64,000 nt of DNA. It comes from Propionispora sp. 2/2-37. GTDB taxonomy: Bacteria; Bacillota; Negativicutes; Propionisporales; Propionisporaceae. The position numbers and the translations under genes are program-made. The notes below the pieces were generated by a model. That model did not search any database and had not been told where the DNA came from. It saw only the letters and a list, made by a program, of their open reading frames with translations. This document shows, piece after piece, positions 18,548 through 27,816 of the stretch (positions within the stretch are counted from its first letter, which is position 1; every line of letters starts with the position of its first letter). The DNA lies in the NCBI RefSeq assembly GCF_001298735.1, contig NZ_CYSP01000001.1:186001-250000 (forward strand), given 5' to 3'.

Positions 18548-19282
18548 ATGCGCCGCTTTTTTCTTAATGCCGCATTAGCGGCAAATATGGTCATTGAAGG
18601 CAGCGACGTCGATCATATCTGTCGCGTTTTACGGATGAAGTCCGGAGATAAAATAATCGTAGTTGATTACAAGGGGAAAGCGGGCATTGCTGAAATACAA
18701 CAAGTGACCGTTACTTCGGTTACACTGAAGTTAAAAGAGCAGCTTGCAGAAGACCGCGAGCCGGATATTAAAGTTTGTCTCGTACAGGGGCTGCCCAAAG
18801 GCGATAAAATGGATTATATTGTGCAAAAAGCGGTTGAACTAGGCGTAGACAGGATTATTCCGATGATTTCTAAACATGTTGTTGTCCGTTATGATGACCA
18901 GAAAAAGGCGCAACGAGTCATTCGGTGGCAAAAAATTGCCGTTGAAGCGTCCAAGCAATGCGGACGTTTCTGCGTGCCGACAGTGGAACCTATCCAGGAT
19001 ATGTCTGAAATAATGAAAAAGACCGCTGGAGGCAGTGAAGTACTGGTGCTGTATGAGGGAGAACAAGGACAGGGCCTAAAACAGGTCCTGCTATCACAGC
19101 AAGTTCTTTCTTATACACTGATAGTCGGTCCGGAAGGTGGTTTTGCACCAGAGGAAATTTCCGGCTGGCAGCAGAAAAAAGCTTCTATTGTTACATTGGG
19201 ATCCCGAATTTTACGAACAGAAACAGCATCTTTGGCGGCAGTATCGATTGTCATGTATGAATGCGGTAATTTAGGAGGCTGA
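18548..19282 (+). CDS. rsmE: 16S rRNA m3U1498 methyltransferase RsmE
   Basis: The 244-residue SPOUT-family enzyme methylates U1498 of 16S rRNA. Typical features are an N-terminal PUA-like part (HICRVLRMKSGD), VQGLPKGDKMDYIVQKAVELGV, EASKQCGR, and the knotted C-terminal SAM site GPEGGFAPEEI with LGSRILRTETASLAA. The ATG overlaps the region immediately after prmA (TAATATG), which implies translational coupling. Confidence 0.96.
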   Translation: MRRFFLNAALAANMVIEGSDVDHICRVLRMKSGDKIIVVDYKGKAGIAEIQQVTVTSVTLKLKEQLAEDREPDIKVCLVQGLPKGDKMDYIVQKAVELGVDRIIPMISKHVVVRYDDQKKAQRVIRWQKIAVEASKQCGRFCVPTVEPIQDMSEIMKKTAGGSEVLVLYEGEQGQGLKQVLLSQQVLSYTLIVGPEGGFAPEEISGWQQKKASIVTLGSRILRTETASLAAVSIVMYECGNLGG

Positions 19283-19284
19283 TC

Positions 19285-20586
19285 ATGCCATATGTTGCAT
19301 TTACAACCTTGGGTTGTAAGGTTAATCAATATGAAACCGAAGTTATGGAGGGCCTGTTTCAGGCCGCACACTATACGATTGTTGATTTCCAGGATTTTGC
19401 TGATGTTTATGTCATTAATACCTGTTCGGTTACGCATTTGGGCGAAAAAAAATCGCGGCAGCTTATTCGCAAGGCAATAAAGACCAATCCAGAGGCTCTT
19501 ATTGCCGTCACAGGATGTTATGCCCAGGTTTCGCCTGAAGAAGTGGAAGCCATTGAAGGTGTTGATGTGATTATAGGTACCAGAGAACGGCAACGTATTG
19601 TTCAACTGATTGAAGAAGCAGCGCGAAACAAATCTAAAATCAATATTGTCAGTGATATAATGAAGCCTTCGGTGTTTGAAGACATACCTCTGGAGAGATT
19701 ACCGGTTCGCACGCGTGCCTTTTTGAAGATTCAGGACGGATGCACTAATTTTTGTACTTATTGCATTATTCCCTATGCCCGCGGTCCGCTTAAATCCCGG
19801 CCTTTGTCAAGTGTTCGACAGGAAGCGTTAAAACTTATTCATGCCGGCTTTAGGGAAATTGTTCTGACCGGAATTCATTTAGGAGCATACGGTAGGGACA
19901 GCGCGAGTCACGATGTCACTTTAGCCGCTGCGGTTAAAGCCGTTCTGGAATTGGAAGGGCTGGATCGTTTACGCCTTGGCTCATTGGAATCACTGGAGGT
20001 GGAGGATGAATTAATCTATCTGATGAAAAAAAATCCAAAATTCTGCCGCCATTTACATCTTCCCTTGCAAGCGGGTAGCGATTCGGTGCTTAGAGCGATG
20101 AACAGACATTATACTACGGCTGAGTACCAAAGGCTTATCAACAATATCCGCACTGCGGTTCCGGATATTGCCGTTTCGACTGATATTATTGTCGGCTTTC
20201 CCGGTGAGACCAACGACATGTTTAAAGAAACGTTACATTTTGTTGAAAAGATGAATTTTGCTAAAATGCATATTTTCCCTTATTCTCGACGAAAAGGAAC
20301 AACGGCTGCAGATTATGCCGGTCAAGTCCCTGACGAGGTGAAAAAGAACCGTGTGCAAACAATGCGTGAGGTAGCAGATAAAAAAAGCAATGAATATATC
20401 CGGTCATTTATCGGCAAGGACATGCAGGTTTTATTCGAAGAAGTCCATAATGATGTTGTCGATGGATTAACCGGTAATTATATACGGGTATATACAAAAA
20501 ATTCCGGAGAGATCGTTCGAAAGTTATGCCAGGTTCGTTTCGAAGCCATATATAATGACGGCCTGTGGGGAACCGTTATTGATTAA
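19285..20586 (+). CDS. mtaB: tRNA t6A37 methylthiotransferase MtaB
   Basis: The 433-residue radical SAM enzyme adds a methylthio group to t6A37 of tRNA. The N-terminal UPF0004 domain holds three cluster cysteines (in TLGCKVNQYE, INTCSVTHLG and VTGCYAQ). The radical SAM cluster is C153-x3-C157-x2-C160 in CTNFCTYC. A C-terminal TRAM domain follows. The LGCKVNQYE start separates MtaB from MiaB and RimO; a separate MiaB lies at 48908. It begins two bases after rsmE in the same operon. Confidence 0.95.
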   Translation: MPYVAFTTLGCKVNQYETEVMEGLFQAAHYTIVDFQDFADVYVINTCSVTHLGEKKSRQLIRKAIKTNPEALIAVTGCYAQVSPEEVEAIEGVDVIIGTRERQRIVQLIEEAARNKSKINIVSDIMKPSVFEDIPLERLPVRTRAFLKIQDGCTNFCTYCIIPYARGPLKSRPLSSVRQEALKLIHAGFREIVLTGIHLGAYGRDSASHDVTLAAAVKAVLELEGLDRLRLGSLESLEVEDELIYLMKKNPKFCRHLHLPLQAGSDSVLRAMNRHYTTAEYQRLINNIRTAVPDIAVSTDIIVGFPGETNDMFKETLHFVEKMNFAKMHIFPYSRRKGTTAADYAGQVPDEVKKNRVQTMREVADKKSNEYIRSFIGKDMQVLFEEVHNDVVDGLTGNYIRVYTKNSGEIVRKLCQVRFEAIYNDGLWGTVID

Positions 20587-20689
20587 TTACAGGTCTTTTC
20601 TTTAAGGTGGGAGGATATCAAAGAAAAAGACAGAATAAAGGAATATAGACATACAAAAACTATAGGTGTTCTTGGAGAGGAGGTGCTGT

Positions 20690-21037
20690 ATGCAAAACGA
20701 ATGTATTTTTTGTAAGATAGCCACAAAACAAATACCTGTGGAGCCAATTTATGAAGATGAGCAGGTTATTGCTTTTCCTGATATCAATCCGGCTGCGCCA
20801 GTTCATGTTTTGCTTATCCCTAAAATGCATATTGATCACCTTCTGGCGGTAAAGCCGCAAGACAGTGCGATATTGGCCCGGCTTTCCGCTGCAATTCCCA
20901 AGATTGCCGCTAAACTAGGTTTGACTGATGACGGATTCCGTGTGGTTATCAACACCAAGAAAAACGGCGGTCAAACGGTGCATCATTTGCATTATCATAT
21001 TCTTGGCGGAAGATCCATGAATTGGCCGCCAGGTTAA
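20690..21037 (+). CDS. HIT-family nucleotide-binding protein
   Basis: The 115-residue protein is of the HinT/Hit group, which hydrolyses nucleoside phosphoramidates or related substrates. The N-terminal CIFCKIA is a partial zinc motif and the catalytic histidine triad is in TVHHLHYHILGGR near the C-terminus. ATG 20690 has a strong GAGGAGGTG site 4 bases upstream. About 100 bases separate it from mtaB, without a clear terminator. The rpsU promoter begins three bases after its stop codon. Confidence 0.93.
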   Translation: MQNECIFCKIATKQIPVEPIYEDEQVIAFPDINPAAPVHVLLIPKMHIDHLLAVKPQDSAILARLSAAIPKIAAKLGLTDDGFRVVINTKKNGGQTVHHLHYHILGGRSMNWPPG

Positions 21038-21039
21038 TA

Positions 21040-21069
21040 TTGACAGTATACATGATTTTATTGTATAAT
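21040..21069 (+). promoter_or_regulatory. Strong sigma-A promoter of rpsU-yqeY
   Basis: Both hexamers are perfect: TTGACA at 21040-21045 and TATAAT at 21064-21069, with an 18-base spacer. Confidence 0.85.
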
Positions 21070-21132
21070 GTTTAGGTGTATATAGACGTAATACACTTCC
21101 CCGTAATGGTCAAGTGGAGGGAGGGAGATCAG

Positions 21133-21312
21133 ATGTCAGAAGTCAAAGTAGGAAAAAATGAAACAATTGATAGTGCACTCCGCAGATTCAAACGTACTTG
21201 TCAAAAGGCGGGAACTCTTGCCGAAGTTAGAAAACGTGAGCATTATGAAAAACCTAGCGTAAGGCGCAAGAAAAAGTCCGAAGCGGCACGTAAACGCAAA
21301 TTTAAAGCATAA
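21133..21312 (+). CDS. rpsU: 30S ribosomal protein S21
   Basis: The 59-residue basic protein of the small ribosomal subunit reads [20 protein letters not shown] at the start and has the Lys/Arg-rich tail [13 protein letters not shown]. The start is ATG 21133 after a GAGGGAGGGAG site; upstream in-frame codons would give a nonstandard N-terminus. It has its own consensus promoter, and yqeY follows 23 bases later, as in many Firmicutes. Confidence 0.97.
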   Translation: MSEVKVGKNETIDSALRRFKRTCQKAGTLAEVRKREHYEKPSVRRKKKSEAARKRKFKA

Positions 21313-21335
21313 AGTAACGTTTCGGGGGTATTTAC

Positions 21336-21788
21336 ATGTCTCTTAAGGATAAACTAGCAGAAGATATGAAGCAGGCCATGAAAGATCGGGAAGCAGGCAA
21401 GGTTCAGCTTTCGGTTATCCGTATGGTGCGTGCCAATATAAAAAATGTTGAGATTAATTACAAAAAAGAACTTTCCGATAGTGAAGTTCTGGATGTTATA
21501 GCTAAAGAAGTAAAGATGCGTCGTGATGCAATGGAAGAGTTCCAAAGGGGAAATCGGCCGGATTTGGTAGATAACCTGGAAAAAGAAATTGACGTTCTGA
21601 TGCAATATCTTCCTCAACAGCTAGATGAGAATGAAGTTCGTGCATTAGTGACTGAAGCTATTGCTCAAACAAATGCTACTAGTCCGAAGGATATGGGAAA
21701 AGTAATGTCTAATCTCATGCCCAAGGTTAAGGGGCGTGCAAATGGTAAGTTGATTAATTCTATAGTAAAAGAGTTACTTAATCAGTAA
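21336..21788 (+). CDS. yqeY: GatB/YqeY domain protein
   Basis: The 150-residue protein is a full-length YqeY-family member, related to the C-terminal tRNA-binding domain of the amidotransferase subunit GatB. Recognised blocks are KLAEDMKQAMKDREAGK, LSVIRMVRANIKN, EIDVLMQYLPQQL and the end KGRANGKLINSIVKELL. The molecular role is not settled. It is co-transcribed with rpsU and followed by a hairpin that may terminate the unit. Confidence 0.93.
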   Translation: MSLKDKLAEDMKQAMKDREAGKVQLSVIRMVRANIKNVEINYKKELSDSEVLDVIAKEVKMRRDAMEEFQRGNRPDLVDNLEKEIDVLMQYLPQQLDENEVRALVTEAIAQTNATSPKDMGKVMSNLMPKVKGRANGKLINSIVKELLNQ

Positions 21789-21793
21789 AACAG

Positions 21794-21821
21794 AATCCGG
21801 TACATTATAGTGCCGGATTTT
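21794..21821 (+). terminator. Probable terminator after yqeY
   Basis: AATCCGGTAC pairs with GTGCCGGATT (one G-T pair) over a short loop, followed by only four T residues. Confidence 0.55.
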
Positions 21822-21871
21822 AATGTTATCCGGCACTAATAAGAAAAGCAGTTGAAGATAGGAGCAGGATC

Positions 21872-23167
21872 ATGCGTACGGTTATAGCTGCAGTTATACT
21901 GTGTGCGGTATTTATTTTCAGTCAGTCGGTATGTTCAGCCCAGGAAAGACCTGCTGTATTGGTTATTTCTATAAAAGGCGAAATCAATGAGGCACAAGTA
22001 GCACTTTTGAATCGTGCATTGTCTGAAACAAGGGATAAGCAGGTAGACGCCGTGATTCTTGAAATTGATACATTCGGTGGATTGGTTGACTCAGCGGTCA
22101 AGCTGAGGGACATGATTGTCGAGGCAGCCATACATACTAAAACCATTGGCTATGTTAAAAACCGGGCCTGGTCTGCGGGGGCGCTAGTCACTCTTGCCCA
22201 CCAAAATATCGTTATGGCCGAAGGAGGAAGTATTGGTGCTGCCGAACCAATCCCAGCCACAGAAAAAAATATTTCCGCATTAAAGGCTGAATTTGCAGCC
22301 ACAGCTAAAAAAAATGGACGTAATCCCCGGATAGCCGAAGCTATGGTAGATAAGACGACCGGAATTCCCGGATATACTGAAGCGGGGCAAATTCTCTCTC
22401 TGGCCGATTATCAGGCCGTGCAGCTTGGTTATGCAGATGTAATTGCTTCTGAACGCGGAGCCGTATTAGCGCATTATGGTTTGGAAAATAGCGATGTAAT
22501 CGAATATAATCTAAATTGGAAAGATAATTTAGCAGGTTGGCTAGGGTCGTCTGCTGGCCGCGCATTATTGCTTACAATATTGTTTTTAGCAATTTTAATT
22601 GAATTGAAGACAGCCGGAACCGGTATTGCCGGGATCATTGCAATTTTGGCAGCTCTTTTGTTTTTTACCGGACAGTGGCTGCTGGGTCTGGCAAGCTGGC
22701 TGGAAATCATGATTTTTCTTGTCGGTGTAATACTAATAACAGGAGAACTATTCTTTTTAGGGACGGGGATACTGGCTGCGGCCGGTGTTTCTTGTATTTT
22801 TGCCAGCCTGTTTTTAGCTTTAGGTGCCGATACGCAGGCTGTTCAGGCGATTCTCTTTAGTTTAGCAACTGCCTTAGTATTATTTTTCTTCTTGGCCAAG
22901 CAGCTGTCTACCAGTTCCTTATGGAAAAAGTTGATGCTTAAGGAAACGGAGACAAGTCAGGAAGGGTTTGTCAGCGGGCCGGATTATACTATTTATCAGG
23001 GAAAAATCGGTATAACGGTAACAAAACTTCGTCCGGCGGGAGTTGTTGAAATTGAGGGGGTTTGGGTTGATGTCATCTCAGAAGGGGTTTTTGTGGATGA
23101 GGGTGTTAAAGTCAAGGTAACGGGTACTGACAGCAACCGTGTGGTTGTTCGTCCGATTGCCGATTAA
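21872..23167 (+). CDS. NfeD-family membrane-bound ClpP-class serine protease
   Basis: The 431-residue protein has a signal peptide (about 1-25, ending CSA), then a ClpP/SppA-like protease domain (about 30-220). The nucleophile is the serine of [12 protein letters not shown], with [10 protein letters not shown] after it. About four to five membrane helices follow (about 235-350) and then the NfeD beta-barrel domain near 370-431 ([14 protein letters not shown] and [13 protein letters not shown]). It is the long form of NfeD (YqeZ type). floA lies 16 bases downstream; the two families are known partners in membrane microdomains. Confidence 0.92.
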   Translation: MRTVIAAVILCAVFIFSQSVCSAQERPAVLVISIKGEINEAQVALLNRALSETRDKQVDAVILEIDTFGGLVDSAVKLRDMIVEAAIHTKTIGYVKNRAWSAGALVTLAHQNIVMAEGGSIGAAEPIPATEKNISALKAEFAATAKKNGRNPRIAEAMVDKTTGIPGYTEAGQILSLADYQAVQLGYADVIASERGAVLAHYGLENSDVIEYNLNWKDNLAGWLGSSAGRALLLTILFLAILIELKTAGTGIAGIIAILAALLFFTGQWLLGLASWLEIMIFLVGVILITGELFFLGTGILAAAGVSCIFASLFLALGADTQAVQAILFSLATALVLFFFLAKQLSTSSLWKKLMLKETETSQEGFVSGPDYTIYQGKIGITVTKLRPAGVVEIEGVWVDVISEGVFVDEGVKVKVTGTDSNRVVVRPIAD

Positions 23168-23183
23168 AAAAGGAGAGGATAGA

Positions 23184-24188
23184 ATGCTGTCATTAATAGG
23201 ACCTTTGTTTTTCCTGATGCTGATTGTTATCGGGATTGGTGTGTTTTTACATTTTGTTCCCCTTGGTTTGTGGATATCGGCCATGGCGGCCGGTGTTCAC
23301 GTCGGGATTTTCACCTTGATTGGCATGCGGTTGCGTCGTGTGCCACCGGCTCAGATTGTTTTGCCGTTGATTAAAGCAAACAAGGCCGGTTTGGATGTAA
23401 ATGTGAACCAATTGGAAGCACACTACTTAGCCGGAGGCGATGTTGATAAGGTTATTGATGCGCTGGTTGCTGCACATCGGGCTCAGATTCCCCTGCCTTT
23501 TGAAAGATCAGCTGCCATTGATCTGGCGGGCCGTGATGTGCTGGAAGCTGTGCAAATGAGTGTTAATCCTAAAGTAATTGAAACACCCATCGTTTCTGCC
23601 GTGGCTAAAAACGGTATTGAATTAAAAGTTAAAGCACGTGTAACCGTTCGGGCCAATATTGATCGGTTGGTTGGGGGGGCCGGTGAAGCTACCATTATAG
23701 CCAGGGTTGGTGAAGGGATTGTTACCACGGTTGGTTCATCCGCTGATCATAAAGATGTTTTGGAGAATCCCGACCACATATCAAGAACCGTATTGTCAAA
23801 AGGGCTGGATGCCGGCACAGCTTTTGAAATATTGTCTATTGATATTGCCGATGTTGATGTTGGACGCAATATCGGCGCAGAACTTATGACAGATCAGGCT
23901 GAAGCGGAAAAACGTATTGCACAAGCCAAGGCGGAAGAACGAAGGGCTATGGCAGTTGCCCAGGAACAGGAAATGAAGGCTTTTACCCAGGAAATGCAGG
24001 CAAAAGTTATAGAAGCACAGGCAGAAGTACCTCATGCTTTGGCGTTGGCTTTAAAAGAAGGGCGTATGGGAGTGATGGATTATTATAATATGAATAACGT
24101 CATTGCCGATACTCAGATGCGGGAAACGATTGGAAAAGTTGAACCGTTGCAAGTAGCTGGACAACCGGATAAAAACAAGGGAGAATAA
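23184..24188 (+). CDS. floA: Flotillin-like protein FloA
   Basis: The 334-residue protein is of the YqfA/FloA type, a scaffold of functional membrane microdomains. An N-terminal hairpin of hydrophobic segments (about 5-45) is followed by the SPFH-like domain ([23 protein letters not shown] split into parts, [39 protein letters not shown]) and an Ala/Glu-rich coiled coil ([17 protein letters not shown]). The start is ATG 23184 after AAAGGAGAGG. Its pairing with the NfeD protease matches the Bacillus yqeZ-yqfA-yqfB locus. Confidence 0.95.
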   Translation: MLSLIGPLFFLMLIVIGIGVFLHFVPLGLWISAMAAGVHVGIFTLIGMRLRRVPPAQIVLPLIKANKAGLDVNVNQLEAHYLAGGDVDKVIDALVAAHRAQIPLPFERSAAIDLAGRDVLEAVQMSVNPKVIETPIVSAVAKNGIELKVKARVTVRANIDRLVGGAGEATIIARVGEGIVTTVGSSADHKDVLENPDHISRTVLSKGLDAGTAFEILSIDIADVDVGRNIGAELMTDQAEAEKRIAQAKAEERRAMAVAQEQEMKAFTQEMQAKVIEAQAEVPHALALALKEGRMGVMDYYNMNNVIADTQMRETIGKVEPLQVAGQPDKNKGE

Positions 24189-24190
24189 TT

Positions 24191-24553
24191 ATGGATATTC
24201 TCTTACTGATTGTTTTTACCATAGCGTTGTATGTCCTTCCGGAACTTTTCCGACGTAAACGGCCTACTGAATACAAGTACCCGGACATACCGGAACCGGA
24301 GCCGCAACCGGACACTAAACCGGAAAAAACAGCCGAAGAGCCGATAATAAAGGATGAATTAATTAAGAATTGGGTGGTTGCTCCGAAAATAAAGGAACAG
24401 TCTATATTAATGTCTGATATGAAGAAAACAGAAAGTCTCCCCGTGGTACAAACCGAAAAGCTGGCTTATCCTATTTTGGTCAATGCCATGATTTATTCGG
24501 AAATATTACAGAAGCCACGTGCATACCGTCCTATTATGTATAAAAAGAGGTAA
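24191..24553 (+). CDS. Unknown short membrane protein in the floA operon
   Basis: I do not recognise this 120-residue protein. It has one N-terminal hydrophobic segment (about 2-18), then a basic patch (FRRKRP) and a Pro/Glu-rich linker (PDIPEPEPQPDTKPEK), and a C-terminal part of unknown fold ending in YRPIMYKKR. It begins two bases after the floA stop codon with a GGGAGA site, so it is translated from the same message, at the position of yqfB in Bacillus but without obvious similarity. A terminator follows. A function linked to FloA or NfeD is inferred from position only. Confidence 0.75.
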   Translation: MDILLLIVFTIALYVLPELFRRKRPTEYKYPDIPEPEPQPDTKPEKTAEEPIIKDELIKNWVVAPKIKEQSILMSDMKKTESLPVVQTEKLAYPILVNAMIYSEILQKPRAYRPIMYKKR

Positions 24554-24560
24554 TTATTAA

Positions 24561-24600
24561 AAATAACAGGGAAAATTACACCTGTTATTTTTTTTGTTTT
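24561..24600 (+). terminator. Terminator of the nfeD-floA unit
   Basis: AATAACAGG pairs with CCTGTTATT, followed by a T-rich run to 24600. Confidence 0.85.
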
Positions 24601-24654
24601 TATATGCACAATAGTATTATGAATCTTATAAAAACAGAGAAAGGAGGCAAGTAC

Positions 24655-26181
24655 ATGACAGAATATAAGGGAAGACTTACCTATGCCAAGGGTACTTATG
24701 TAGAGTTTGTCGTCGCCCCTAATCAAGAGGTGGATTTTGGTGATATTTTAGTTGTTGAAGGTCAACATAATGAGCGATTTTATATCCGGGTTTATGATTT
24801 TAAAGTGAAATCACGCTGGTCGGGATTAAATGGAGTAGGTTATTTAATGAGTAAATTGGATGAAAACGGTCAGGTAGAAAATCAGGAAGATTTGGATTTT
24901 TATCTGGGTGGTAATCATACCGTGAAAATTGCCATGGCGGAACAGTTGTGTTATATCGATTCTACAGGACAATTATTAAATCCGAAAACCTGTCCGAACT
25001 TTTTTTGCGAAATTCATTCCCTAAGTAATAATGACAGTGCCTTGTTAGATGAACTAAAGGGAGATTTGGAAATTGGCTTATTAAAAACCGGTCGTAATGT
25101 TTTGAATTTACCTGTCGGAATTTATGGTACCAAAGCTATTCCTGAGCATATTGGCATATTTGGCACCACAGGATCGGGGAAAAGTAATTTAGTAAAAGTA
25201 CTAGCTAGTTCGGCCATCCATAATAATAATTACGGCCTGTTAATTTTTGATGTTCATAATGAATATTACCAGGCTTTATCCATGCACCCACAGGTTAAGG
25301 AACGTCTTTTTGTTTATAATACGAATCCGGAAAATGAATATGTAACGAAACTAAAAATTAATTATGCCGAAATTGAACCGGAAGACATTTTAGCCTGTGG
25401 CAGTTTTACAGAAGCCCAATTCGATGCTTTATATAAAATGCAGACCATTTGGCAGGAAAACTGGATGAAATATGTTCTGGAATATGATACAACAGATTTA
25501 GTGGAAGAATTAGCGGGAAGTACAGGGCAAAAATTCAATTCCCGTACCGTTAATAAAATTAAAAGTGTTTGTTGGAATATCGAAAAAGAATTAAACATTG
25601 ATGATCAGCAGTCTGTGATTTTGCAGCAAATTTTAGCAGAATTAGAAAAAGGAAATGTTGTATTAATCGAACTAAAAAATATTTCACCCGTTGGTGAACA
25701 GGCGCTTTCGACGTTGCTTTCGAAAAAACTTCTTCAATATTATTCGCGCAAGACGGAACAAGGCAAAGATGGAACTAAACCGATTATGATTATACTTGAA
25801 GAAGCACATCGTTTTCTGGGAAAAAAAGAAGTCGCCAGTAATAATGTGTTTGCCCGTCTGGTAAGTGAGGCCCGGAAGTTTAATTTGGGAATGTGTGTTA
25901 TTGACCAGCAACCAAGATTATTGGCTGATAAGGTATTGTCCCAGCTTAATACCTTGTTTATTTTGGGGTTGGCATCCAAAGCAGACCGCAGCAAATTGGA
26001 AACTATGTGCCGGAAAGATATTTTACAGCAACGTAATGAAATCAAAAATCTGGATTGCGGTGAAATGATTTTGGCAACAAATTATATGAGATTTGCCGCT
26101 CCGGTAAAAATTCATAAATTTGAAAATTTTATTCAAAAATTCGATCCAGGTATCAGTTTAGCAGGAGCGATACAAATATAA
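24655..26181 (+). CDS. HerA-type hexameric ATPase, no NurA partner nearby
   Basis: The 508-residue protein belongs to the HerA/FtsK superfamily of ring-shaped DNA translocases. An N-terminal beta-barrel-like part (about 1-110, VEFVVAPNQEVDFGDILVVEG) leads to the ATPase. Walker A is GTTGSGKSN near residues 170-178, followed by LLIFDVHNEYY; Walker B is IMIILEEAHRF near 377-387, with VIDQQPRLLADKVLSQLNT after it. It has an AAAGGAGG site before ATG 24655 and sits between two terminators, so it is a single-gene unit. HerA proteins usually act with a NurA nuclease or with defence nucleases; none is present here. Repair, plasmid or defence roles are all open. Confidence 0.88.
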   Translation: MTEYKGRLTYAKGTYVEFVVAPNQEVDFGDILVVEGQHNERFYIRVYDFKVKSRWSGLNGVGYLMSKLDENGQVENQEDLDFYLGGNHTVKIAMAEQLCYIDSTGQLLNPKTCPNFFCEIHSLSNNDSALLDELKGDLEIGLLKTGRNVLNLPVGIYGTKAIPEHIGIFGTTGSGKSNLVKVLASSAIHNNNYGLLIFDVHNEYYQALSMHPQVKERLFVYNTNPENEYVTKLKINYAEIEPEDILACGSFTEAQFDALYKMQTIWQENWMKYVLEYDTTDLVEELAGSTGQKFNSRTVNKIKSVCWNIEKELNIDDQQSVILQQILAELEKGNVVLIELKNISPVGEQALSTLLSKKLLQYYSRKTEQGKDGTKPIMIILEEAHRFLGKKEVASNNVFARLVSEARKFNLGMCVIDQQPRLLADKVLSQLNTLFILGLASKADRSKLETMCRKDILQQRNEIKNLDCGEMILATNYMRFAAPVKIHKFENFIQKFDPGISLAGAIQI

Positions 26182-26192
26182 TGTGTATCTAC

Positions 26193-26226
26193 AAAAAGGT
26201 ATAGAACACGGTTCTATACTTTTTTG
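26193..26226 (+). terminator. Terminator of the HerA-type gene
   Basis: GTATAGAAC pairs with GTTCTATAC over a three-base loop, with an A tract before and a T tract after, so it could also work in reverse. Confidence 0.85.
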
Positions 26227-26286
26227 TTGTGTCATGACGAAAATTTGCCGGTGATACCTTATCCTGAATGAATTTCTGAATGAATG

Positions 26287-26294
26287 CATACATT
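26287..26294 (+). promoter_or_regulatory. Possible sigma-E -10 element of yqfC-yqfD
   Basis: CATACATT fits the mother-cell sigma-E -10 consensus (CATACA-T). The expected -35 element 13-15 bases upstream is poor (GAATGAAT). yqfC and yqfD are sigma-E genes in Bacillus, which supports the call. Confidence 0.35.
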
Positions 26295-26313
26295 TTTATA
26301 TGGGGGGATAAGT

Positions 26314-26592
26314 ATGGCAAATGGCAAAAAGGGACATTTACAGAAACTGGCCGGATTGCTGGAAATACCTCAAGATATTGTTATGGATTTACCCCGGATA
26401 ACCATGTTGGGAAATAAACAATTGTTAATTGAAAATCATCGGGGAATTATTGAGTATACCCCCCTAGTTGTACGTATAAAACTCAATCAGGGTGAATTAA
26501 TCGTAACCGGCAGTAATTTGGTGTTAGGAAATTTGCAAATGGAGCAGATATTCATTGAAGGTATTGTGGAGGCCATACGTTATGACACTTAA
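26314..26592 (+). CDS. yqfC: Sporulation protein YqfC
   Basis: The 92-residue protein is of the YqfC/YabP-like family, known from the spore coat/cortex programme of the mother cell. Recognised features are LEIPQDIVMDLPRITMLGN, IENHRGIIEYTPLVVRI and the last strand GNLQMEQIFIEGIVEAI. ATG 26314 follows a GGGGGGA site. Its end overlaps the start of yqfD by 11 bases, so the two are translationally coupled. Confidence 0.92.
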   Translation: MANGKKGHLQKLAGLLEIPQDIVMDLPRITMLGNKQLLIENHRGIIEYTPLVVRIKLNQGELIVTGSNLVLGNLQMEQIFIEGIVEAIRYDT

Positions 26593-27802
26593 TGTGCTGA
26601 ACTATATAAATGGTCATGTTGTAATCCGCATTAGTGGCCCGATGCCGGAGCGATTTATTAATTTATGTACGGCCGAAGGGATATTTTTATGGGGGATAAA
26701 AAGTGAAGAACGCTCCTTATATGCTCACTTGCGGTTAAAAGATTTTTTCCGTATTAGAACTTTAGTACGAAAAAGCCGTAACACGATAAAAGTAATCGAC
26801 TATGGCGGTTTCCCCTTTATTCTAAAAAAAATTAGACAACGCAAAATGATTGTAGTCGGTGTTTTGCTTTTTTTTATATTGCTTAATATCCTGTCTTCTT
26901 ATATCTGGATTGTTGAGGTAACGGGTACTAAATCCATAACGCCGGAAACAGTCATGCAAATATCGGGTAAAAATGGACTGAAGGTGGGATTGCGTAAAGA
27001 AAAAGCCGATTTAGCGCAGATTGAAAAGGAGTTGATATTACAAATTCCACAGCTTGCCTGGGTAGGAATTCATTTTACCGGAACAAGAGCGGTCATTGAG
27101 GTGGTGGAAAAAACCATTCCGCAAGCAGAAGATAAACATCCGGCGGATATTGTAGCACAAAAAGACGGAATCATAACGGAAATTATTGTACTAAACGGAC
27201 AACCTAACGTAAAGAAGGGGGATACTGTAAAAAGAGGAGAGGTGTTAATTCGGGGGGTTATTCCACTTTTACCGGAAGGAGATGGAAATGCTGTCCGGAC
27301 GGAAAATGTAAAGCCTGCAGAATTAACAAGAGCCAAGGGGATTGTGAAGAGCCGGGTATGGTATGAAAGCTATGGGGAATCGGAAATGTCGGAACATAGT
27401 TATTCCAGAACGGGGCGGCGGGATATGGAAGTTAAGGTAAAAATCGGAACAAACCAGTTTATTTTAAAAAAAGCTCATCCTGACCAATATCCTATTTTCG
27501 AAGAAGAGACTATTCAGAAAAAGCTACCTGGCTGGAGGAATAGGGATTTACTTGTCGAATCTACTATAAGTATCTTTTATGAATTAAACGATTTGTATAA
27601 AGAATTTAGCTATGAAGAAGCTTGTGACAGGGCGAAAAACAAAGCTTTATCAGTGCTGCAGGCTTCAATGCCGGAAGGGGCACAGGTGTTAACCCGTGAG
27701 GTTACGGTAATTAATACGATGGACCCAGGAGTTGTCCGGGTAAAAGTGAGTATAGAAACAATTGAGGATATCGGTCAAAGCGTAAATATTTCCAGCTATT
27801 GA
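26582..27802 (+). CDS. yqfD: Sporulation protein YqfD
   Basis: The 406-residue protein has an N-terminal cytoplasmic part (about 1-90), a single membrane segment (about 92-113, IVVGVLLFFILLNILSSYIW) and a large outer part with the IWIVEVTGTKSITPETV block typical of YqfD. This part may insert into the septal space during spore formation. The start ATG 26582 lies inside the end of yqfC; an upstream in-frame codon at 26555 is deep in yqfC and unlikely. phoH follows. Confidence 0.93.
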   Translation: MTLNVLNYINGHVVIRISGPMPERFINLCTAEGIFLWGIKSEERSLYAHLRLKDFFRIRTLVRKSRNTIKVIDYGGFPFILKKIRQRKMIVVGVLLFFILLNILSSYIWIVEVTGTKSITPETVMQISGKNGLKVGLRKEKADLAQIEKELILQIPQLAWVGIHFTGTRAVIEVVEKTIPQAEDKHPADIVAQKDGIITEIIVLNGQPNVKKGDTVKRGEVLIRGVIPLLPEGDGNAVRTENVKPAELTRAKGIVKSRVWYESYGESEMSEHSYSRTGRRDMEVKVKIGTNQFILKKAHPDQYPIFEEETIQKKLPGWRNRDLLVESTISIFYELNDLYKEFSYEEACDRAKNKALSVLQASMPEGAQVLTREVTVINTMDPGVVRVKVSIETIEDIGQSVNISSY

Positions 27803-27816
27803 GGAGGAAATTCTTT

